From Aphidius gifuensis (taxonomy: Eukaryota > Arthropoda > Insecta > Hymenoptera > Braconidae), in NCBI RefSeq assembly GCF_014905175.1, contig NC_057793.1, positions 10,354,001-10,418,000 on the forward strand: a stretch of DNA of 64,000 bases, given 5' to 3'. Of the stretch, positions 23,101 through 38,600 are shown one piece after another. Numbering within the stretch: position 1 is the stretch's first letter; each line of letters starts with the position of its first letter. The notes beneath the pieces are model-generated. The model saw only the letters and a list, made by a program, of their open reading frames with translations, did no database searches and was not told where the DNA came from. The position numbers and the translations under genes are program-made.

Positions 23101-23593
23101 GGGATTCCGTCGATTTTTTTTCAAACGAAGAGTGAGACAACATTTTTCCTGTTTTTTGTCTTTTTCGCACTCATAGAAATATTGTGTTTCTCAAAGTCAT
23201 CCGCAAGAGGTCTCTAGTAATTTTTCAATAATTCCTCATAAAAATCAATTTTTTCATACTTTAATTATTAATTGTAAAAAAACTAAGCTCCAAACCTCTT
23301 TTATTTTTTTTCCATACGTTTTGTTTTGTCTCATTTTATAACCCGATAGTTTTTTTTTCACGATGTCATATTGTCGATTGGAGATATTGGTATTTTAATG
23401 GATTTTTTTTTTGACAAAAATCGTATTCTCCATAAGAGCCCATGTTAAAAGTTGTCAACTTTGAAAATTAATAAAAAAATAACGAGCTTCCAAACAATTA
23501 CCAAAAAATTACATAAAATGTATTAGTATTTCAAGAATCTACTGTATAAATTTCAAAGCATTCTCATATTCGGAAAAAAATCGACGAAATCCC
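23101..23593. mobile_element. TTAA-flanked MITE (493 bp)
   Basis: The element starts GGGATTCCGTCGATTTTTTT and ends AAAAAAATCGACGAAATCCC, a terminal inverted repeat of about 20 bp with one mismatch. TTAA lies directly outside both ends (23097-23100 and 23594-23597). A TTAA duplication with GGG/CCC-type ends suggests mobilisation by a piggyBac- or Kolobok-type transposase; no transposase is encoded. Confidence 0.8.
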
Positions 23594-24895
23594 TTAAATA
23601 TTTGAGCTTTTTTTTATTACTACAGTATATAGTCTATCTTTTTAGGTGGCTCTGGTAAGAAATTTTTGAATGTAAACAATTAATAGTTTGAATTGAAATA
23701 TTAACAATGAATGAAGACTCGATACAATCTATTAAAAGTAAGAAGACATAACTCTATCATGATTAACAGTATCAAATCAGACACCTGTACTTTTTTTTCT
23801 TAATTTTTAATTTACTTACACAACAAAAAAAATATCCAAAAATTTACTTCTTTACATTTACAATAATTATATCTTTCAAGCAACGATGTTAATAAATAAT
23901 TGGTTAAAGAAAAAAAAAGGTGTTCAACTGTATAAATTGATAAAGTAATAAAAGTATATAGGTGCTATATACAGATATAATAAAATTGTCAGACAGGGTG
24001 ATTCTTTCTAATTTTCCCCTTTTACTTATCTGCCCTTTTCTTGTAATTCTTTTATTTCTATATGATTCGTCTTGACGATTGGAAGATAATCTAAGAGTAA
24101 AATGAAAGGTCGACACTGGGCGCCTTCCATTACTTTTCTAATGATAGCGTCGTCGACGATAGCGGACCAACGACAAAGCTGGGTAATGAGAGCAGAAGTA
24201 AATCATCAACTATTGTCGGGTAATCCAAGGACTATTGTCTGGTCCGTATAGCGCGTGATGTATTATGTTATTGGTATGAGGGGGGGGGTGAAAAAAAAAG
24301 GGAGGAAAGCTTTATACTCACCAACCGTTTATTTTTTTGCTCACTTCCTCTTTTTCTCTTCCTCATAAATCCTTTTTTCTTCCTCATCTTTTTAGTTACA
24401 TACATATACATACGTATTTATAAATATATATATGTTTTTTTATTTATACGCGAGTATGATTTCCAATCATCTTTTCATCTCTTTCACCTGTTCTCACGTT
24501 CTAATCTCTGGCACCGACAGACCATTTCCATAAAGTCACTTCTTTCGATAAGTTATTTTGAATAAATTAAAAATTGTAATAGCATATAAATGTGCATGTA
24601 TTTATATATATATATGTTTATAAATAATATATAAAGTAAAAAAAAAAAAAAATTAAATGCACATTATAGATTTGAACCTTGGCATATATTAAAAAATATC
24701 TAATACAATTGGTAAAGCTGTAAATTTTCTTAAAATAGTTATATGTTGTTTTTTTTAAAAAAAAACAAAACTGATGCCCACTCAATTTTCTACTGTTGGT
24801 TGGGATATGATCCCTAACGATCTTGGATAACGATGTAACGATTCACATATGCATAAAATTCATACATATATGTAAGTTTGCATGTGTATAATGGA

Positions 24896-24918
24896 GATAT
24901 ATATATATATATATATAT
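24896..24918. repeat. (AT)n microsatellite
   Basis: An uninterrupted AT dinucleotide run of about 11 units. Confidence 0.9.
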
Positions 24919-25747
24919 TTACAACTAAAGCCAAGATATGAAATGGAGAATGTTAGTAGAAAAACTGTTGAAACATACCGTTACAAGTTGTACTTCTCGT
25001 GGTGCAAAGGGAAATATATATGAGGTTCATGATATTGTCTTTAAATGATTCTAGATATAATCACGCAGTGTTACACACTTTCAAGTGTATTTCTAACTGC
25101 TCATTTGACGAGATGATTTAATAACACACTTGTTTTTTGTTTTGAAAATAATCTTAGTCTTTGTCGATGAGTGCAATTATCTACATAACACTTTTGAGTT
25201 AAAACATATGTGACAGACATTTGTATATAATTGTACTTTTACGAATAAATAGATTTTTCTTTATTTGATGTAAAAAGACATCTCTATTAACATGTACTTA
25301 AGAGTTGAATTAGTAAACATATTGTATACATTATAATAACAGTGTACTGTTATAATAATGTACAAATGATATTGCATTATATTTTAAATCTAAAGAATTT
25401 CTTGTGATTGTCTTGACCCAATAAATAACGGCAAATAGACACAGGATCAGAATGTACATGTTATTTTATCATTGTTATTTTTTAGTTAAAGATATAGCTA
25501 AAAAAAAAAAGTACATTTTGATTTGTGTAAAAAAATATTGTTCGTCATAAATATGTCATGAATTGCCCAAGGAGGGTTTGTACTTTGAAACGAAGAATAT
25601 AAACTTTCATGAGGGAAATTATACATGATTAATGATCACAAGTTCATTTTAATTCAAGCTGTTTTATTCTGTAAAAGTTTATTGATAAATTCATAATAAA
25701 CAATTGTTGTTTATATTCTTGGAAACTGATAAATAAACATAGACATA

Positions 25748-25844
25748 CCCAGGTAGAAATAAGAGTTAATTTTTCGACTTCTCATATCAAATTAACATGT
25801 AAAGTCAAAAAGTGATCTCAAATTGACTCTTATTTTTACTTGGG
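25748..25844. mobile_element. 97-bp micro-MITE, CCCAGGTAGAAATAAGAGT termini
   Basis: CCCAGGTAGAAATAAGAGT at the left is mirrored at the right by ACTCTTATTTTTACTTGGG with two mismatches. TA flanks both sides. The interior is also partly self-complementary (TTTTTCGACTT / AAGTCAAAAA). The termini belong to the same group as the larger elements at 15987, 48643, 60551 and 62065, so it could be a minimal derivative using the same transposase. Confidence 0.8.
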
Positions 25845-28800
25845 TAGAGCATTTCATATTGTTTATAATTAGAGTATTTAAAATAACAAATGAAATGTTG
25901 AATAAATAAAAATCTATTGCAAGCAAAAATGAAAATCAGATTTAAAACTAAATGATTTTTTTTAAACTTCTCTTCGTGGTATTTTCAAGGACGACACGTT
26001 CGCGTAAAAAAAAAAAATCAGTTTTCAAACTCCAAAGCATGTTAAAGAAGGGACGATGAAAATAATCCTTAAAGTAAATAATTTATAACCGATTTATAAA
26101 TAAATAAATATTCTGTTAAAATATTTCAAATTAAAAAAAAAAAAAAAAAAAAAATTATTACCTTAGAGTGATCTATACAGAGACACAGTGGCAGTAAATA
26201 TTTAAGTGAATGACTAATTATTCATCATGACCATTCACCTCATGAACCTCCACATTAATTGTTTCAAAATGTAAATCTTTATAATGACTAGTACCTCATA
26301 ATGTCACTTTGATATTAAAAAAAAATAATCTTTTAAAGTTTCTGAAACAACTTTAACTGAACTTGTTAATTTTATTCCTTTTTCTTTCAAATAATATTTC
26401 TTGTTTATTTTTTTAACAGTTGTTTATAAGCTAAAAACAAAAAGAACAAAAATTTATTTATATTTATTTTTCCACTTTACAGTGATGATAGTCGACTGAT
26501 AAATATCTTTAGAATATTCTATATATAAAATCGATGATCATCAATCATTTATGATTTTAAAATTAAAAAAAAAAAAAAATATTCTTTTTAATTAGACATA
26601 TTTTATATGATATGCGATTCAATGAATATATGTGGAATTTTACACATGCTATACATAAGTGCGTGCAAGCACGAAGCCAAAGTGTCACTTCATGGATATC
26701 ATAGGCTTCTCTGTATAACCACATATTACTGTGTTATATATTCGTGTTGATGTTAGGTCGTTTGGCAGGACGAGTCGTTTATAGACGTGGGTTGAAACTG
26801 GGAATATTGATAGTCATGGAAGTAATACATATCACGCTATCCATGAGGAAATGACAAAGACACGATTAAAAAGCATAGAAGATGAATAGTTACATTTTGC
26901 ACGAATGATTGCTTTTGATGTTGAACATATATCTGCTTATATTCATATTTTTATTTATACAAGTTTATAAAATTTTACCGGACGTTCGAATGACGAGCTT
27001 AATAAGGACACCCTTATAATACTTGTCGACCTTGATTTATTTTATCAATAATATGAATATTTATTTGAAAAAAAATCATTTCATTTTATTTTTTTTAACG
27101 TCATTAACTGACTGATAAATTCATTTGCTTTTATTATTTTTTTCATTTATAGCTTTTTTCTTTTGCTCGCAATAAACGTTATGTTAGATTAAGGAATTAG
27201 ATTGCATGTGTATATATAAAGAGTTGATTTCTTTCCTCTTTTTTTTTTTGTTTTTTTTGGAATTGTTAGATTCATCTAGCTCAGAAAAGTCAACAACGGA
27301 TTTTATTTATTTTATACTGAGTTGGTTTTCTGTTACTGAATAACCAAAGCCATTTTTATTTCATTATTTTTTATTACAAGATAAAAGTATACATTTTTTT
27401 GAAGCAAGTATTATTTACATATCAGATATATCACTTACCTCAAATTGCAAAAAAAACTTGTGTACATATTTGTAGATAACAAAATACAGTTATATATATA
27501 TATATATCGACGATCAAAATTTATTTTTTTCTTCACAATCATTCACATAGAAAAAAAACGAAAAATTCTTCTAAATTTATACGAGACATTTTACAGATAT
27601 TCTCCTGATTTAAAAAATCATTTCAAATTGATCGAAAAAAAATCACAAAAGTATTTTCTATGAAAAATTAAAGTCATGATGAAGTTGATCATGCAGCTCC
27701 TTCTTGAAAGTGATTTTTTTTTATTTATGATAAAGTTTAGATTAATTGACTAAAATTTTATAGGAAAAAAATGTTTTATGCAAATATTAAATAAACATAC
27801 GCAAAAGTATAATTAACGAATAAAAAAAAAAATGTAAATAACAAAATTTTTGAATAAATTAACAATCATTGTCAGTACTTTGTGACACTGATACGATATT
27901 TATAGAATTTAAAGTAATTTTTTATTTAAATGATAAACTCTAAAACGTTGAAAAACTTGAGACATACTTTCTCTTCTTGTACTCACTAATGGCTTCAATT
28001 AATATTTTTTAAAACAATTATAAAACAAATTTTTTGGAATATTTTAAAAATTAAATCATACTGTAGTTATTCGAGAAATTGATAACAATTTATTTTTAAT
28101 CCAACCGATTAAACACCTGCGTGACAAAACTGTCATTTTGTGGACTAATAACCCAACAAAAAAATTCACTCAATCGTTCCTGTATAATCAAAAAAATCAT
28201 ATCGTCATTGTTATTTCTAAACTCACCTTTTCAAGTATAAAAAAAAAAATAAACTATTATTACAGGTTATTATAATTGTAATGATAATCAACACAATGAT
28301 TGATGACAATACATAATTTCTTTAAATAAAATAACAAACATTAAATTTACAACGACATTATTTGTCTAAAAATGACAACAAGTTATTTTTCAAGTTGTTA
28401 TAAATGATGAATCATTGCATTCAAAAATTATTTATTATAAATATATATATACAGTGCATTTATATTAAATTTATTATTACGAGCCTAGAAATTGTACTTG
28501 GGCACGTCTTGGTACTAATACTCAACTCAATACGAGAGGCATATATAATATGATATCCTGAAATGGTACTTTCGCTTCTGTTCCAGAGGCAAAGAGGTGG
28601 TCAATGTATGGCAATGATTTTATATATATATACATATATATATATTTTTAAATGTATGTGTTTATGTATACGCTTTGGCTTCTTCTTAACGTAAATGCTG
28701 CTGCATCATTACCCAAACACCCAGCGGCACTCTTTGTGACCACGGACAGACGTTATAACGCTGATAGCTATCCGAATATAAACTGTCCAGAGCCAGTTCT

Positions 28801-29769
28801 GATATTTATTTTTTATTTTTTCATGTCTATGAATATACAAATACACTAAAGAAATCACCGTAATTATTATAATTCAATGTATATATATTTTTTTTCTCTC
28901 ATGTGATAAAAAAAAAAAACTGGGAAATACAATAAAAATGTCGTAAAAATTTAAAAATTTTAATAATAAAATAACAAAAAATATGTAAATTGAGAAAAAA
29001 AAAAGAAAACAAAAATTCCAAATGATTGGATATTTAAATAATTTACTTTGTTCAATAAAATTTTTTAATAATAAAAAAATATAAATTTTATATAAAGAAA
29101 AAACAACCTTAATATGCAAGAAAAAAAATCTTTTAGTTTATTCAATTAAACACATTTGTTTCAAGAAATAATTTGTTTCCATTAGAACAAATTTCCTTCA
29201 AGTTAGGAAATTTTTTTCCGAGTGTCTACATCATATAATACTCTTGTTGATTAATAATGATGATAGATATGATGTCGATAATGCTTATTGGAGTTGGAAA
29301 TAAATAGATTGAAAAAATAAAAATGAATTGATTATAAAAGAAATAAAAAAATGAAAAAGAGGAAATAAAGAGAATGAGAAAAGCGTGTACACGCGGGCCT
29401 CTTGTAAAAGTTCCCTTTACCTTGATGACAAAGAACTGTGAGCGAACGGGCGAGCCTCACTCAATGGAATGGACGAATGGTTATAGAAACAGCATTTAAT
29501 TTGCATAGAAGGAGCCTCTTTATCGAGTTGGCCTGGGTGAATGGCAGAATGGCTGGCAGGGCAATAGCGAGGTAGAGGTATGAGGGATGTTAAAAGAAAT
29601 AAAATTGAGAGAGATTTTGAAGTTAGATGATAAAAGACAAGGCTAGTGAAATTTTCAATGAAAGACAAAGAAAGATATTTGTGTGTACGACAGGAAGCGA
29701 TATAGTTCGAATGAAAATGAAAAAAAAAGAGACAGGAAGCATACAGTGTATTTATGTACGTGTATATTG

Positions 29770-29785
29770 TGATGATGATGATGAG

Positions 29786-29816
<31 letters not shown>
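29770..29816 (+). repeat. GAT/GGT trinucleotide microsatellite
   Basis: Runs of GAT with one GAG, then GGT repeats. Flanking sequence gives no sign that it is coded. Confidence 0.85.
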
Positions 29817-32800
29817 ATGTTGGTAATAGTGATAGTAGGGCTTGAGAGACTCGTGGACCGACTGCTCAAAAGAGCATTGTCCTTTATCTATCGATTCAAT
29901 CGTATATTTTATTCAGATTACGCGTTGCCCACGAACAGAGCGAATCTCTTTATGATTGGGCATCGCCGGCCCATTGTCAGTTTGGCTTCTTATTGCGCGT
30001 TTCGTCTTTTCTCTTTCCCTTTTTCGTTTCTTTATTATTATTGTTATTTTTTTTTCTATCTATACACAAAGTAAAAACCACTTTCAATTGCCAATTTTTT
30101 ATATAGAAAAGTCGGTATAATTAGCCTCACCTTGCACTACACAACCATTCTTCAAAAGTCAAAGATTCTCTCCATACTGGTTCTCCTTCTATATATAACA
30201 TTCAACTGTATCAGTATATATATTTATATCATTCTGTTTAATTACCAAAATGTATATATTTAGTAGAAATAAAAAATTAAATATAAAAAATTGAGTAATG
30301 TAAATATTAACAATATTGAAAGATCTACAAAAGCTTTTAATTTTCCAATCAATGCATCAGTGACTTGTTGATATAATAAAAATAAATGTACATACACAAA
30401 TAATATAATGAAAACAGAGAAAAAGTAAAAAAGAACTTTAGTTATATATATATATATATTTTTTTTTACAGAGAAGCAAACGATTGTTGTTTACGATGGG
30501 TAATCATGCAACATCAAACGAGCCGATCATCAAGAGGAATTGTTTACTCAAGAATTGGTCGCCCTCTGTTTCAACTTTACATGTTTTCTGACTTCATAGT
30601 TTATATACACCATGTGGTAACTATCTTTATTCGTCTATTCTCATCTTTGTCACAACAATAATGTTAATTTGACCCCTTCTCAATTCACGGCTATTGGTGC
30701 TTTTTGGATTTGGAGATTCGACAAATCGTCAGCGTATACATGTACTACAGAAGAGTTGACAAATTGAAAGGGAAATTGAGCCTATTGACATAACTGAAAT
30801 GAAAATAATAAAAAAAACATTGGGACCACCCCCATCAATGTCATAAGGACAGCGGTCTATATTCTAAAAATAATTTTGCTTCAAGGGACATTAAAAAGAA
30901 TACTATATACAAAAGCAAATCTAGATAAATTATTATTAGCATTGGTTTCATTATCATTATTATTTTTTTTTTTATCTTTTTATCAAAAAAAGAATATTAT
31001 GATACTCATTGTCATTGGAAATATAAGTAGTTCTAATCATCATTCTGGACATTGAAAAGAAAAAAAAAGAAAAACTCAGTTGACGCACGACGACAAGTAT
31101 ATATTCCCATAGAAATTTAATATTATTGATTGTTTTTTTTATTTACTTTTGTGTTTATGATCAAAAGAAAGCAACCAAAACATTCAATAAAAATATGTAA
31201 CAAAACTGTCATATTTTTTATTGCAATTTAATAATTTTTTTATTTTCATTGTTGAATATTTAATCATATATAAATTGATCAATAAATATTTGATAAAATT
31301 GAAAAGTCACTTTAACAATTGAGTAACTTTAATAGTGACTAATTCTAAAAATAATAATAGTAATAATATCATTATCATTCATCAGATAACATGAAGATTT
31401 TATAAAAAGTGTTTCAACCCAGAATTTTGATCAGTTATTCTGTTCTCTGTGTTACCACTTGTTTCCATTCCACACCTTTTCAAAGTCTTTCTTCTCTCTT
31501 GTCTTTTGTATCTTTCATGTATACTTGCTACAACGTGCTTGATCCTGCATTCATTACTGGCGAACATGGTGCCAGAATAAACTCCAAGACATCCATTTAG
31601 TGAGATTGCGCGTTTTCACTGTGTCTCGAGCCGTTTTTGGTATTCCATGTGAGTAGGCTTGTGAAGGTGTTGTCATTCTCCTTTATACCTAAACCCTTAA
31701 AACCAATGCTGTGTCATTTAACAAAACCTTTTTCTCACCATTAACCCAGAATGGCTTATGTTGTATACCATCATGGGCATTATTTGAAGACCCAAAATGT
31801 CAAACAAACAGATAAACTGTAATGTTGTATATATATTTAAATGTTTATTTGTATTTGTATGCATATTTAGACGGTTTTATTGATCAAATGAGATCAGACT
31901 CTGCAGATTTTTAAACACTCGACTTCAGGACTATAAAAATAAAGATGAAAGATCAAAAAAAGATTTATTACTCTATTTTCTTTTCTATTCAAACCAGTAT
32001 GTATATAAATTTTTTTCTTTTTTTTTCTTTTAATTTTATGTTTGTTTATCAAAGGCGAGTATAGTTTCAAAGTTATAACTACGTAGAAATATAGGTATAT
32101 GTATGTCGCATTTAGAGAAAATAGAAGTTGTATTTCTGGCAATATTGGACTTGATGATGTTTGTTATCCAGGTTACGTTAGTTTATTTTCGTTTGATGGT
32201 AAAAGTATATACAATGATAACTATAACTGATTTGGTAACAAAATACTACTCGAATAAAATACAGACTTGTATTTAAAACTCCAACAGAAGTTGAATTAGC
32301 TGATGAGTCAGTTAGTTGCAGGTTGATGTTGGTAGTAGTAGAAATGGTGCTTGTTGTTTTTGTTTTAGTTTTTCTCTGTCTCTCAAAACTGATAAATACT
32401 TGCACGAAATATAGGTATAGATGATCTAGTTAAAAGTGGTAAAACACCCAAATGATGTTTAAGGTATACTATGGTTATACCTTTTGCACTGATCCTGATA
32501 CTATATATATAACTTTTTCTTTAGTATATATATGTATAATTTATCCGTGACGTTGTTGGCATCCTTCGCCCAATAAGCCACCCTCTGTTACTCTTTGAAC
32601 CGCTTTCCTTATAGCAAGTTACCTCTTCGTTACCTTCTCTTTAGTATCACATGAACCAATAAACATCTTCTTTGATGTCACAAGCGGAAGGAAAGAGAAT
32701 TAAAGAGAAAGATGAAAAGACAGAGAAAGATAAAATAGAGGGATACATTAATTAGTAAACGACAAAATTATATTTAAACAATGAAGAAAAGTACTCTTCA

Positions 32801-35600
32801 ATATTATTATCATTATGTTTTTATTGCAATATCAATAGTGAAAAACTAAAAGAGGATAACTTGTTAATTGAAAAAATTACAAAGTTTAAAATATCAGTAA
32901 AACATTTCTATTTGATTTTCTGATATCTGTTATTTTGTTTAGCTATCAAGTTTGTTTATATTAAATTTTCTGTACTTACTAATGATCAAGGAAAAGAAAA
33001 ATATATATAAAAAAAAGAAGAAAAAAAAAGCATCAATGCATTTGAACAATGTAACAAGAGCTGAGAGCGTTATTCAGAGAAGGGTCAAAAGGAGAACTGA
33101 GAGATGAGACTCATTTCTAAATGGCCATATAGCTTCGTTCGATGAGATATACGTAGAACAGTCACCACCAATGCTGATTGCAAACATCCCACGTCTATTT
33201 ATATAGCTTAACCGAAGCGAAACAGAGGCGGTATATATATCCCTCTATAAAGGATTACCCATCTATATACAAGGAGCCAAGGGGGTAAAACAGAGAAGGA
33301 GACACAAAAGTGAAACAGAGTTGTGACAGTCTCGGCAAAACATGGATGAGTGAGGTTGTTTAAAATAAAGAGGTGGAAATCGTGGACTCAGTCGACACAT
33401 AAAGGTCCGTTTTATTTGTATCATTCGTTGTATAAGGGAGTGGGAATCAGCTCAAAATCAATCAAAACCATCCCAACATATACTCTACAGACTGATTTAG
33501 GGATATAATATTACAACCTTCTCAAGTGAATACATTTTCTCATTTTCAATTCAACTACTATTATAATCCTACAGTACGAACAAATTTTTTTTTTGTTTCT
33601 ATTGATAATTTTGTTTATTATGTATATACCATATCACAAACTTCAATACTCGCAATCCATTAAATCCTCTGATAGCTTTTACTTCAGTCATTGTTTTATA
33701 TTAAAAATTTTATATTCTCTTTGGGCATTTACTATTTTTAAATATTGATTTATTTTAACACAATAGTGCACAGTTATCAAACGTTTCGCTCTATTCATTA
33801 TAATTTATATAGTCATGCAATTTAGTCGATATATTTTATTTCATTTGTTTTTATTTTGATGTTTCAGACACGTTTCTTGTTGATTTTTTCTTAGTAACAA
33901 TTATCCACATATGATATTTCTAATACAAGTACTACACTCAACATACTGTATAAAGTTGTTTAACTATATAAACATTTAAAAAGGAAAAAATTAATTTTTT
34001 ATTAAAGCAATAGTCACGTTGTCATGAAGAATTGTTTGACGATGAATCACGCATATACATGGTACACGCATTGTAATGCGTGGTGTAAAAACAAGCGGTT
34101 CATATAAAGCAAGGAAAAAAGGGATGAAGGGATAAAAGATTTTATCCTGCATGAGAAAAAATAAAGATAGAAAACATGTATAAGAATTGCACTAGAATAT
34201 TATATATATTCATGTATAACAAATACAATTCTGGGACATTGAAGAGCTATTTTTTATTATTATTATTTTTTTTTTCTGCATTGCATTCGCCTGTTTGTGC
34301 GTTTGGCAATAAATAAGGCGTCTGTTCACGGCGGAAATCAAAGAGACACATATACACATACTTGCACAAACCCATGCATATATCTGAAAGAGGTGAGAGC
34401 AAAAAAGATATGCTTCGTTGTATTATACAGAAAAAAAAAAAACAAAAAAAAAAGAATGATTCATGGTGTTGAAGTATTTCTATATTTTTGTTTTCCAACT
34501 CAAATTTTTAAGTGGTTTACTGTTGATAATAAAAAATAAATAAAAAAAATGTCATTGAACTTGAACTAATATAAACGACATTTTTTTTAATTTATAAATA
34601 AATCATTTTAATTGTATTCATTTTAACCCACATTTATGGATAATCTAATAAATTTTATGAATATAGTAGTTTTTAAATGAAAATTATTATAATTTAATTT
34701 TATTTAAAATTCAAAAAAAATTATTAATTATATATCTAAAGAAAATTTACAGTAATTCATTTCCGTTATGTATTATATTTATATTTTATAATTTAATAAA
34801 TAATGACATAAAAATTTTAAGTTATACATATGACAAGAAATTTTAATTTAGTGTTAATGTAACAAGTTTCACAAAATTTATTAACAGGTATATGTTGCAA
34901 ATATCCGGTAATTATTCTGGAATCTCAACCGATTTTATTATAAAATTTTTTATTATTATAATGTTATAATATAACAAGGAAAAAAAAAAAAAAAATGATT
35001 AAAATATCAATCTTGGAATTTTTTATATTGACAATACCATTGAATAAATAATAAAAAATTATTAATCATTTAAAATGAAAAAAATCAAAAGTTATAATAA
35101 TTAAGTATATAGGAAGTTGTAAAATTTATATGCATCAAGATTTTGCATTAGAAAGTGGGCAGTATACGAGATGGACAGCCGGTAATTATGACACGATTGG
35201 TCAGTAATAAATGTTAAGTGAAGATGAGCAAAAAAATAGTAACAACAAATTGCAGAAAAAAAAGCAAACATAAAGACTTGCCAACAATGAAAGCAAAGAT
35301 AATAATTTGTTAATTTTCCCACATGTAAATAATCAAGAAAAATAACAATAAGATAAGTCAACATTAATAATATAGCATCAGACAAATTATTGAATAATAA
35401 TAACTAAAAAAAAAAAAAACGAGTAATTCTCAATGAACAACAGAAGGAGAATAAAATAGATTGCAAATTAAAATAAAAATTAAGTCAGAGACATAAGATA
35501 GGCATATCCATTGTTGTTTGTCTTGATAAATATTTTAATTGGCTAATGTAAATTGTTTTTTTATTTTTTCTTTCTTTCCGTTTCTCTTGTGCTTACTACA

Positions 35601-35624
35601 ATCACCATCACCACCACCACCACC
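35601..35624 (+). repeat. ATCACC/CAC microsatellite
   Basis: ATCACCATCACCACCACCAC then CACC, within otherwise AT-rich non-coding DNA. Confidence 0.8.
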
Positions 35625-38600
35625 TTTATAACTACAACCCTCACATTCAACATTTCACTATGTTATTTATTGTCTAACAATACTCGGTAGACTGATAATT
35701 AATTACGCTATTTTGTTGTTTTTATTATTATATACGTACAGATTTATATATATGTGAGTATAAAGATAGCAGGTCGATAGGATATTTAAATGGTACGCAA
35801 TGAAGAAGGGGAAAAGAGTGTACCACACAAGTGTATTTGCTATACAATGCGCAATTAGCGAAGCAACCGTTGAATAATGCAGTCAAGAGAAAAGACAGTG
35901 GAGTCGTCGAACGAGATTCTCTTGTACATGTATATGCACTTGCGTGAGCTGGATACATTTAAGTGTGTTGATAATATATATTTGGAATATCAACTGAGGG
36001 CTTTTTTTTTTTTTTTTTTTTCTCTCTCTTACAATGCACATGCATGTTTCAGTTATTTTAAAATATTTATTTTTTCATCATCACACCAGTTTTATTAATA
36101 TTATATTTCATTTGATTTTTATTGATATAATACAATTTTTTTTTCATATAATAAATTAATAATATTACAAATTTATACATGCAGTATTTGTCGGTAACTT
36201 TTATTTGATCATCGTTAAAAACAGAAATAAAAAGTAATTATAAAATAATTATTAATACTGAAATGGGGAAAAATACAGATGTTTTTTCTCATTTAAAATT
36301 TTATTTTTTATTTATTATTTTATTTTTATTCGATTAGTTATTTAATTTGATTAAATCAAATTGCTGTATATCGATTGGATGGGAACGATGTAATATTGGA
36401 AGAAATAAAAACGACATTGTTTTGTGTCGAGGAAAAAAGAAAAAAAAAAAAAGGATGTCACAACTGTTAAATATTTGACAAAAAAATGTCATCAAACAAC
36501 GTTAAATATACAAACATATACTTGAGTTGTGTGTGGATATGCTAACAATTATTTCTCAACACTAAAAAGGAGAAAATAAAAATCGTTTATCGATGGTCCA
36601 TTAATGAATTGAACAAAGAAACAAGAAAGATTACGTCATTTGTAAAATATAATTTTTAAGTGATATTGAACATGTCACTTCAGAAGATACAAACTGGTAC
36701 ACGTTGATTTAATATTTTGAAAATAATTGACGAAATTCCTCCAAAATCTTCAAAAATTTTACAAATGATTTTGTTTGAAATAATTAATTTATTGACACTG
36801 TGATACAACACAAAATATATTACAGATAATAATTGATTTAAAAGAAAAAAAAGCCATTTCAGACAATTAATATAAAAATGTAAATAAATTATTATGCTAA
36901 TAAAATATGATCAAGTGCGATTATGCAAATTATATTTATGTAAAATAATTTTAATTGAAAAAGAAATAGAAAATTAATCAAGATTGCAAGAGCTATATCA
37001 TGAGCTTTTGCAAGGTGCAAGGACATGTTGTTGATAAAGTAAAAAAATGTTTCTGGCATCAGAAATAAGTGAGTGAGTGAAATGAGTGAGATGAGGTAAA
37101 TAAATTAAAAAAGAACAAAAGAAAAAACGAAAGAGTCTCTGTAGGGATTCAAGATAGTTATCCCACAAGTTTTTACGATTAAAAAAGGGAGATGAGAGAA
37201 ATCCTGTACAACATGGCAGCATGAAAACACCAGACACTTCATCAAGCATACTAGCAATACCAAAGCAGACAGCATTGTCATTTGCCTCACGATATACATA
37301 CGCTCCTGTGCTTTCTGTCCCAACATCGTTAGTCGTACAAACCTCTTCACCAACATCATTCTTGAATCGTATAATATTATATCAGTTTTATAACCACCAA
37401 CCTTCTTCTTGTATGTCCTCACAACGACATTATCATTGTACTGATTTTTATTTTTTACCACATAATTTTATACCTCACTTATTATTCTTGTTAAGAAACA
37501 AAACAAAAAAAAACAAAACAAGTTTCACGAGACACTTGCTTCAGCAACTGTCTTCCCTTCGGAGGAAATTTTTATTTTTTTTAAATACTTTAAGGGAGGG
37601 GAGAAAAAAACAAAAACGATAGAAAATTCAAATTTAAAAATAGAAATATTATTATAATTATGCTAAAAAATTATTTAACAATAAAAGTATTAATTTCAAA
37701 TTCAAAATATATGACTTTTTATCAATTTTATTTAAATAAATAATAATTTTATATATTTTAGACTTTACAAAATAATTATTTATGCTGGTAACATCTTTTC
37801 ATGGATTTTCAGTTTATGAGAATTTTGTGTAAAATTATAATTTACATGCAAATGATTCGAATAATTATTGTACTCGTATATACACCATGAGACATATTTC
37901 ATATACAATATACATATATATTGTTTGTAAGAATAATGAGGTAGAAAGAGCATAATATATATATGTGTGAATTTATATTTATGGGTGTGTATTTGTGTGT
38001 TCTTCTATGAAGCACTTCGAGGCGTCCAAACGTCCCTGCATGTGAAACAAGTGGTCGCTTGATTCTCTACTGATTGTTCCATTCTGTTTTGTAGGAGACT
38101 GCCTCCTCTCACCAAAATATTCTACCACATATCGTATAGATATATATATTCAAAGACAGCCTTCAAACCAACTTTATTAATGCTCATTTATTCTTGATGG
38201 TCATATACACAGTGTGTCTGTCTCCTTTGATTGATCAAACTAAATAAATTCAATATACAAAATATTTAGTCAAAATCAGGTTGAGAACTTGTTTTATTAT
38301 CGTTTTTATTTTTATTTTCATAATTTATTTTTCTTTTATATTATCTATAAATTTATTACTCCATAAATATTATTTTGTTTTTTTCATATTTAAAAAAAAA
38401 ACTTTTCTTTTGTTAAAATGAATTAGATCAATGTTACCATCTTTTAAACTGAAACAAATAGTGAAAATGAATGGCAAAAGAAAGGCAAGAAAAAAAAAGG
38501 GAGATAGCAAAAATATAAAGAACAAAAAAAAAGGATGAAATAAAAAAGGGGAACAATCGACGCAAGCTCATCGCCTCGGTGATTGCACGTATTGTCCACA

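Noticed and set aside
34021..34110. Short hairpin around TACACGCATTGTAATGCGTG
   Set aside because: The stem is too short and the surrounding sequence gives no further structure or known family.
37930..37955. TGAGGTAGAAAG, similar to the let-7 seed region
   Set aside because: It diverges after the first 9-10 bases, and the flanks do not form a miRNA-like hairpin.
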